Positions 57,311 to 64,000 of a stretch of 64,000 nucleotides of DNA are shown here, piece after piece. Position 1 is the stretch's first letter; each line of letters starts with the position of its first letter. This DNA is from Podospora comata (Eukaryota > Ascomycota > Sordariomycetes > Sordariales > Podosporaceae). Location: NCBI GenBank assembly GCA_017354895.1, contig CP071499.1:2046001-2110000 (forward strand), read 5' to 3'. The notes under the pieces are model-generated. The model ran no database searches. It was not told where the DNA came from and saw nothing but the letters and a program-made list of their open reading frames with translations. The position numbers were made by a program, and so were the translations under genes.

Positions 57311-58864
57311 CTAGTACCGGCGAAGTTTTCTGGGATCCTCGTAGCCACCGCCTTCGTACGCACGCTTCCGGGACTCGTCGTGATCTCTCGGTCTGTCGTA
57401 ATCGCGGCCACCGCTGCCACCATTGTACCCACCATGGTCTCCACGAGGTCGAACAGGCTCCATGTTGCTTCCGGATTGGCGAGGGTTGCGATCGCGGAAA
57501 CCGCCGCCAGATCTGTCATCATATGAGCGTGAGCCGCCATCGCGACCTCCATACCCACCACCACCACCACCACCACCACCACTACCACCACCACCACCAC
57601 TACCACTACCACCACCACCAGGCCCATCACGACGACCATCGCGATTGTCACGACCACCAAATCCTCCACCGGGTCCGCTAGGCGCGTTGGGGGGACCGCC
57701 AAAACCGCGATCACCACCACCAAAGCCGCGGTCACCACCTCCAGCACGACCACCGCCAAAACCACCTCCGCGGAAACCACGATCACCACCGCCGAACCCA
57801 CCAGGACCGCCTCTGAATCCACGGTCACGCCCTCCCCTAAAACCACCGCCGAAGCCGCCGCGGAAACCACCACCACCAAACCCGCTGGGACCCATCGGTC
57901 TAGGCATCGCAGCCTTAGTATAGCCTCTGCCACCCAACCCGCCACCGAGACGGCGAGGCTTCCAACCCTTGACTGTGCGACCTCTCTCCACATCAACCTT
58001 GACACGGCGGTCTCTAATTCGGAGGCCATCACACTGATCTAAAGCAGCTATTTCAAGCATGCGCCAAAGGCGCATTTGTTAGTCACGCCTTACCACGGGA
58101 AAAGAGTTACCTTGAAGGCAGTATAAACGATGCGGAGGGGAAGGAAGGAAAGGGGATGCTGTTGCGAGGCAGGCATTCTTGAGCGCCGTGACTCCTGAAC
58201 ACAAGCACCCGTCGAACATGATGATGAAGGATGGTTTGAATGTGGGCAATATTACCTCTCATGTCTTTCTCTCGCTCGTACACAACAAACGCGTAGCCGC
58301 GGTGCGGCTTTGGCTTCTTGTTGGGCTTCTCATGGGCATGGGTGTCGCGGACGATGCGGATCTGTTTGCTCTAGGTCAGCATACGTTTTATTTCCTCGTG
58401 GGAGTATAGTAGATAGCAACATACACGCTCAATGGGGCCAAAGCGGCCAAACTCGCGCTCAAGGTCCTTTTCATCGGCATTGTAGTCAAGACGCGCCACA
58501 ATCAGCGTCTTGAAGGCATCACCACGGATGTTGGGGTCCTCGTTTGGCTTGTCTAAACATCAGTTAGCATGCTGTAACAATAAAACCCATGGGTGAGGTG
58601 CCAACAGTTGAGGGGACCCTCGGTCAGGAGCTTCTCGAGAGCTTCCTTCTTCTCGCGTTGCTTGCGGTCGCGCGCCTCGAGCCAGCTTTCGGTCGGGGTG
58701 TATGGGATCTCCTTGTATTCCTCCATGGCTGGGAGAAAGTCGGCAACACCAGAGATTGTCGCTGTCTTTCGCTGCTCGGGGGCCTTATCGCAGGGCGGCA
58801 CCCATCGCAGAGGTGGGCGCGGCGTGAAGAGCGCCAGCAAATTGGGCGGGAGTCGGTCGGTCAT
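57311..58864 (-). CDS. SNP1: U1 snRNP 70 kDa protein (U1-70K/SNP1)
   Basis: Four exons, 58864-58606, 58552-58425, 58361-58256 and 58047-57311, give 409 aa. The N-terminus [20 protein letters not shown] with the [14 protein letters not shown] helix binds U1 snRNA and Sm proteins. The RRM spans about 95-185: [40 protein letters not shown] and [20 protein letters not shown], the last being the diagnostic post-RRM tail. The C-terminus is Gly/Arg-rich with FRGG and DRGFGG repeats and ends DPRKLRRY. The protein recruits U1 snRNP to 5' splice sites. Intron 1 has a weak GTTGGC donor. Intron 3 is 208 bp and could hold an 84-nt cassette exon. After TAG the frame remains open for 52 codons and ends in a second TPRKLRRYS. 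Confidence 0.93.
58059..58075. repeat. Perfect 7-bp hairpin in U1-70K intron 3
   Basis: ATGCGCC and GGCGCAT separated by AAA (plus strand). On the transcript it lies between a TGACTAAC branch-like site and the 3' splice site of the last intron. Confidence 0.7.
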
Positions 58865-59270
58865 CGCTGCGACGACTGAGGTGGTTGTTGTTTTGTTGTT
58901 GTGATTCCTTCTCGGCGAAAATCACAAAAGCGGGTCTTTGGGAGAATATCAACCCAGAGTCCCAGCTTGGTCAATGGAATCGGCAAGCGCAGTGTTTCCC
59001 GTTGCGCTGAAAGAGATGATAGATATTATGACAAGTCGCGTGAGAGTTGGAATGGGGATTTGAGAAATGCAACAAGCTGCCTTCTTGTCAATGTCCTCAA
59101 AAAATGTGAACCGTGCACCACCCACGTCCACCCAATCACAACCCGTTTCTCACCGAAAACCCCCCCACTTATTTTTCCCAGGGTCACTTTTCTGCCGACC
59201 TGCCTCGAGTCGCAACCAATTCCCACCCGCAGGTGATGCTCTTCTCGCTGCGAAGACGACGTCGGCGACC
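58865..59270. promoter_or_regulatory. Divergent promoter U1-70K / mL43
   Basis: 406 bp separate two start codons facing apart, so this region must serve both genes. No TATA or other clear motif recognised. Confidence 0.55.
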
Positions 59271-59804
59271 ATGGCGGTAAAAGCACTTCATGCGATCTCC
59301 CAAGGCCGGGTATGTCACCTTACCCTCTATTTCCCCCCTCCTACCCACAACTAACCTTCCCAACAGAACGGCGTAGGAGCCTTCATCCTCCAATGCAAAA
59401 GGATAGACCTCCACTACTGCGACTGGGCCGGTAGCTCTCGAGGCATGAAGTACGTCCCTTTCTCCCCCCCTCCCCCTTGCATTCCCACCCATATACTAAC
59501 CCCCCCTCCCAGCGGCTTCATCAAATCCCTCCTCCCCAAATTCGTAGCCGCCCACCCCGAAATCGAATTCACCGTCTCCCCCCGCCCCGCCAAACACCCC
59601 GTCGCCATCGGCCACTACATCAACGGCCGCTCCAAGCCCATCTGCGTCCGCAACATGGAGCCCTACGAGATCCTGAAGAAGCTCGAGCTCCTCCGCGACG
59701 CCAGCGGTGAGAAGCTCAAAAAGGTCACCAAGCCCGTCCGGTCCATCAACGAGTCCGTCAGAGGGATCTGGTCCCCGTATCACGGCAACGGTATGCCTTT
59801 GTAA
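59271..59804 (+). CDS. Mitochondrial large ribosomal subunit protein mL43 (MRPL51 in yeast)
   Basis: Three exons, 59271-59309, 59367-59449 and 59513-59804, give 137 aa. The chain starts MAVKALHAISQGRNGVGAFI, continues LQCKRIDLHYCDWAGSSRGM and, after the 63 bp intron 2, NGFIKSLLPKFVAAHPEIEF, then KHPVAIGHYINGRSKPICVR. This is the thioredoxin-like L51/S25/CI-B8 fold with the CDWGGSSRG-type loop of mL43. It belongs to the mitoribosomal large subunit. The length and start match the family; a separate cleaved presequence is not obvious. Introns are 57 and 63 bp. Confidence 0.94.
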
Positions 59805-60503
59805 ATTACTTTGTGTGTGGTTGCAGTGGCGGGTTGGGAATGGGAAATGGGTGTCTGTATGAAAGATATATCACAATGGCAACGGCGTATATGGGCTGGT
59901 TGGTTTGGACTCTTCTTCTGGAAAAAGTCCAAATATGTACAAAAACGATATCATTAGCCAAACCGGGAGATGCATACTGGGTTCAAATTTATGATTTTAT
60001 GCGTTTACTCTTCGCTCCATGTGCAACTGTCGACCCATGTTCCCTAGTCGTCCAATGCTCTGTACTTTTACATGACTGAATAACACACATTGAACGCATA
60101 GAACATGATGGAATAGGGTCTGAAACAATCACAATATATTAGTGCCTTGGCAGGACGACGTCATGTGTCTTTGTGCCTTCAATACATGTAAATTCATCCT
60201 GGATATATACGTTGAGGTATCAATAGGGTTATAGAAACGATGGATAGGCATAGTTCTACCTTGAAAAGACCTTTTATGGCGAGGCCAAACACTGATGGAG
60301 TCTTCAAGCACCATTATCAGGTTAGGCAGGCCTCTCACGTGCCTTGGCAAGTATTTAGACAGTTAAAATTGGTATTTGTCATAGAGTAGGTAGAGTAGCG
60401 ATCTTCCATCACACTCATCTATATCCTCGCCAGCTCCTTTTTAGTCCTAAAAATCCCGTATAAGCCCACGCTAATTCCCAATAAAACGGACAGTGCCGCG
60501 CGC
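59805..60503. other. Convergent 3' region, mL43 and triosephosphate isomerase
   Basis: Tail-to-tail spacer. On the minus strand, 60419-60503 is the 3' UTR of the spliced isomerase but is open in the frame reached by retention of its last intron. No gene otherwise. Confidence 0.6.
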
Positions 60504-61457
60504 TCACTGGTTGGAGTTGATGATGTCGACGACTGTTGAGAATTGTCAGCATAAAACTTCTCCGCGATGAGCAGGAGTAACTTACACTCGGGCTTCAAGC
60601 TGGCACCGCCAACAAGGAAACCATCAATATCCGGCTGCTTAGCCAAGTCCTTGCTGTTCTTAGCAGTGACCGAGCCACCATACAAAATACGGGTCTCGTC
60701 AGCAACAGCGTCGGAAACCTTGGCCTTGAGCCACTTGCGGATAGCAGCATGCACCTCCTGGGCCTGCTCAGTGGTGGCAACCTTGCCAGTACCAATAGCC
60801 CAGATGGGCTCATAGGCAATGACAATCTTCTTCCAGTCATCCCCAGAGAGCTTGGCGGCAAGAGCAGCGAGCTGCTTCTCGACAACAGCAACAGTGTTGC
60901 CAGCCTCGCGCTCCTCAAGGGACTCGCCGCAGCACCAAATCACGCTGAGACCACCGTCAATGGCAGCCTTGGTCTTGTCGGCGACATTCTCGTCAGACTC
61001 GCCGCCGGCTCTGCGCTCCGAGTGGCCGGTGATGGTCCAGTTCAGGCCGAGATCCTTAAGCTGGGAGACCGAGACCTCGCCGGTGTGGGCGCCGTTTGGC
61101 TTGGCGTAGACGTTCTGGGCCGAGACGGAGACGGTGCTGGCGGTGACGGCATCGACGGCGATGGGGAGGTAGAGGTGGGATGGGGCGATGACGACCTCTA
61201 CGGCAGGGATTAGCTAACTTCGCAAACGGAGAGCGCGTGTCAGCAAAGACAAAAGCAGTGACATACCAACGTTGGGGTCCAATTGAGCCTCGTTGAGGTT
61301 CTTGATGATGGCCTTGATGGACTCCTTGGTGCCATTCCTATGTGTGGTCCGATCAGTCTCCGAGCTCTCTCTCTCGCACCGCGGGGTTTTGGGGGATATG
61401 GCGGGGTAGTTGAACCTACATCTTGAAGTTGCCGCCGACGAAGAACTTGCGAGCCAT
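60504..61457 (-). CDS. TPI1: Triosephosphate isomerase
   Basis: Four exons, 61457-61420, 61337-61267, 61197-60586 and 60532-60504, give 249 aa, the standard length. The TIM barrel residues are all present: substrate Lys in GGNFKMNGTKES, the catalytic His in WTITGHSERR, the catalytic Glu in IAYEPIWAIGTGK, and the phosphate-binding ILYGGSVTAKNS and FLVGGASLKPEF. It interconverts glyceraldehyde 3-phosphate and dihydroxyacetone phosphate in glycolysis and gluconeogenesis. The last exon is only 29 nt and supplies VDIINSNQ. Its preceding 53 bp intron has strong GTAAGT and CTGAC signals but no stop in frame, so retention would replace the end with a 55-residue tail. A 14-base C-run lies in the leader. 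Confidence 0.97.
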
Positions 61458-62402
61458 GTTGGGCGATTGTTGTGTATTGAATACTGGCGTTTTGGTATAA
61501 AGAGTAGCGTGATGCAAAGAAAAATGCGTCTTTTAGGGTATCTCGAGAGTGCTGTGGTTGTTGAGGGAGCGTTGTTGAGAGCTGACGGGAGGTGAGGGTA
61601 TTTGAAGCTAAGCTTGACAGGGGGGGGGGGGGGTCCAGGATCGTCTGAAGGTGGGATGGAACCCAGGCGGGATGCTTGGAAGCTGCGGGGGCCCTTGGTG
61701 CAAGAACCAGCTCCAAACAGCCCACCACGCCGTGGACGGGCAATTCAGGAGCGTTGTACATCATTTCATCGGCAGGAACCAGCAGATACGGATGCTAGAT
61801 AGATTCTGATCTGAGAACCATTGGATTCCATGGAGGCATCACCATCCCATATCTCATACCCATCAACCATATGTGAGCGGTCTCTACATGGCTTTGATGG
61901 CTTGAGGTACTTCAATACCTGGTATTTTGTCCCCTGTGTGCTCACTCCCGTTACGTCCGCGTTCCCCCCATTACCGGCAGGGTCTCACAAAAAGTTGATG
62001 TCACACGGGATGAGCCTTTTGAAGTCCATAGTGTTGGGAACATGCAGCCAAATATATTTTTGGTGTCATCTCTATTATGTACGCACGGCACTCGCTGCCG
62101 CATATGTTATCTGACCGAGCCCTTGCCTCTCAACCTCTCACCACCAGCTGGTCTGCTTTCTACTTTTCCGTGTGATTGCCATGAGTCCTCCGGCTTTAGC
62201 AAAACCAGGAGCGTCATGGTATTCCGTCATCACCGGTGCCAAGAACTCATTCTAGTCTCCGTTACTGGACACCGGCTATTGGGTCTCCACAACGGCCGGA
62301 CAAGACCGGACTACCGGTTCGTTGCCCTGCCGGGTCCTCCATCCATATGTCAAACATGTCAACCTGCCTCAACTTTTGTCCCCTTCGCCGCCGTGCTTTG
62401 AT
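61458..62402. other. Intergenic, TPI promoter and UTP16 3' flank
   Basis: Tandem minus-strand genes separated by about 945 bp. Contains the G14 run and no coding frame I can support. Confidence 0.55.
61620..61633. repeat. Poly-G homopolymer (G14)
   Basis: Uninterrupted 14 G on the plus strand, C14 on the sense strand of the isomerase gene, about 160-175 bp upstream of its ATG. It may be unstable in replication and difficult to sequence correctly. Confidence 0.85.
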
Positions 62403-63571
62403 TTAGCGCCTGAAACCTGGTCTCCGCTGAGGTGTCCGGTTTCTTTTGAGAAGAGCCTCCTTCGCGTTGATAGACTGCTTCTTGGCCTTGGGCGCAAGTT
62501 TCTCGCTGCCTCGTTTTACCTCGACGCGATACACGGTAGATCCCACCCGTTGATCGCGAGGAAGCTTGGGTCCACGGAGAAGTGCAGCCACCTGGTCTAC
62601 CTTTCTCCTCTTGTTGTTTGCGCCAGAATTATCTTCATGAGACTCATCGTCCTCGTCATCGGACTCCAAAAGGTCCAGAGGTAAAAGTTTAGGCACCTCC
62701 CGCTTCCTCTTTTCAACCGGAGCTGGCGTTGGCTCTTCCAGCTCATCCTCCGAGTCAGCTTCTACAACCGGCTTCTTGGCCTGCTTTCTCTCCTTAGCCT
62801 GCTGCTTGAGGAACGCATCACGCTCTTGTCTCTTCCGCTTTGCGGCAGCTTCTTGTCTGTGTATAAAGTTAGCAAGTCGAACATGCTGTAAAATTGAGGT
62901 GTGACATACTCTTCAACAGCTTTCGCAGCAGCTTCAGCAGCCTTGGTGGTCTGAGCTTCAGCAACGCGCGTCGAAACAGCCTCTGGGGCCTCGTCATCCG
63001 ACTCGTCCTCTGATTCCTCCTCATCTTCTTCCTTGGCAGCTTCTGCCTTCGCGGTCTCGGCCTTGATCTGGAGCTCCAAGGGGTTTCTCCTTGGTGCCTC
63101 GCTGGGGGTGACAAAATCCTCCTGGTCACTGTCGTTGAATGTGATGTGTCTGCGTTCCATTGGTGTCTTAAAAACATCGTGGCCGCTCTCCTCTCCGCTC
63201 TCATCATCACCGCTAGCCTTTTTCCGCAACAAGGATGATGATGGCAGTGGAATCTCAATGCTGACATGCTTGTGCTTAACTGAGCCAGTTCCCTTGGACC
63301 GGAGAGTCATTTTTGAGCTTAACGGTGTGGAGTTCATGTCTTGTTGTGGCTGATTCTCAGTCTTGTCTGTCTTGTACTTGATGCCGACGACCTTTAGGAG
63401 CGGTTGCTCATAATCACCTGTGTGAGCTGGCTGCTCCTGTGGCGCGTTTTCGACAGATGGGATTTGCTGAGGCTTAGTCTCGACCGTCTCTGGCTCAGAG
63501 TCTGATGATAACTCAATGACATCAGCCACAGGTTTGGTGGCCTGCTTGGTGTTGGTCGTTTCCCGTGCCAT
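62403..63571 (-). CDS. U3 snoRNA-associated protein UTP16 (BUD21-like)
   Basis: Two exons, 63571-62910 and 62856-62403, give 371 aa. The start MARETTNTKQATKPVADVIE is the first ATG in the frame. The first 200 residues are acidic and Ser/Glu-rich with SSDSEPE and EEDEEESEDESDDE tracts. The conserved end contains EEQEAAAKRKRQERDAFLKQ, RKREVPKLLPLDLL, the RVYRVEV-like STVYRVEVKRGSEKLAPKAK, and a basic RRPGFRR tail, matching the U3 snoRNA-associated family to which yeast UTP16/BUD21 belongs. It is part of the small-subunit processome in the nucleolus (established for yeast). The 53 bp intron splits the codon before QEAAAKRK. Identification rests on the C-terminal third. Confidence 0.8.
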
Positions 63572-64000
63572 TTTCTTTTCAATGCCAAGATTATGATTTT
63601 GAGTGGTGACTGAAGTGAGTTTGACGTTGGCTGGGTTTATCTCAGAAGGTAAGTTTTCTGGCCGTCCAGGGTGGTTTGATCTGGAAGTCAATCTCGTCAA
63701 AAGATGGGTGTATAAAAAGGCGAAACGTCGAGGGTGAGGTTGTTGCTGTTTATTGAAGGAATCAGTTCTTAGAAAAGAAGCAGACAGCCGTTCACACTCT
63801 AAACTTTTTTTCCTTTGCGCGCTGGCACCTGATTGGTCAACTTTCTCCTGTCTGGTGGACCCACATTTCCGGACCCCTGCTTCATAACTAATGATGAACT
63901 TCTCAACACCACGACACAACCACTGTTACTATTTGCAGCACCTGTTGTGCTTGCCTCTCATTTCAAGAGATTTAAGTTGTTTTCCAGTTCTTCTTGCTTA
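63572..64000. other. UTP16 upstream region at window edge
   Basis: Promoter and leader of UTP16 with no second gene visible before the window ends. The UTP16 frame stays open upstream, but no in-frame ATG occurs there. Confidence 0.5.

Noticed and set aside
57145-58032. 295-codon Val-rich frame on the minus strand
   Set aside because: It overlaps the U1-70K Gly-rich exon in another frame; poly-Val arises from the GGT repeat read one base off.
58111-58260. Treating the 84-nt U1-70K segment as a constitutive exon
   Set aside because: It would insert 28 residues into a conserved RRM helix that aligns without a gap when skipped, so the main model leaves it out.

Overview
The window looks like a chromosome segment of a filamentous ascomycete, most likely a Sordariomycete close to the Sordariales. 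Genes are compact, with mostly 50-110 bp introns that use GTANGT-like donors and CTNAC-like branch sites. The proteins are typical fungal housekeeping and chromatin factors, and there are no operons, bacterial genes, viral remains or CRISPR arrays. I reconstructed 22 protein genes, 16 of them spliced; every exon sum keeps frame and rebuilds conserved motifs across the junctions. The order-level placement is inference.

Layout. 0-7 kb: a conserved fungal protein of unknown role, the ribosome factor TIF6 and a coiled-coil protein. 7.9-16 kb: the CCR4-NOT deadenylase CAF1 with a strange in-frame 3' continuation, the complex I subunit NDUFB3/B12, the GID ubiquitin-ligase subunit FYV10/GID9 and the bHLH factor CBF1. 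18-24 kb: GABA transaminase and the H3K36 methyltransferase SET2. 27-36 kb: an AT-hook protein, a 6 kb gene-poor stretch and a four-helix membrane protein. 37-46 kb: RAD23, the TFIIIB subunit BDP1, the H2B ubiquitin ligase BRE1 and a SARAF-like ER protein. 47-56 kb: a full-length ABCB transporter, a 561 bp MITE and the 60S assembly factor MRT4. 57-64 kb: U1-70K, mitoribosomal mL43, triosephosphate isomerase and the U3 snoRNP factor UTP16. The genes are not one pathway, but transcription and chromatin (SET2, BRE1, BDP1, CBF1), RNA processing (CAF1, U1-70K), ribosome assembly (TIF6, MRT4, UTP16) and ubiquitin turnover (RAD23, FYV10) dominate.

The most unusual signal is at CAF1. After its TAG stop, the same frame stays open for about 370 more codons, interrupted only by two further TAG codons, and the product is protein-like. 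U1-70K shows a smaller case: one TAG followed by 52 open codons that end in a second copy of the PRKLRRY tail. Because all of these are TAG codons and the organism looks like a Sordariomycete, A-to-I mRNA editing (UAG to UGG) during sexual development is a testable explanation; stop readthrough, an unseen intron or decay are the alternatives. Other leads are a possible 84-nt in-frame cassette exon and a weak first 5' splice site in U1-70K, a frame-preserving intron inside the CBF1 DNA-binding region, a possible intron-retained triosephosphate isomerase with a hydrophobic tail ending in ARI, and a cluster of CBF1-type CACGTG sites upstream of CBF1 itself.
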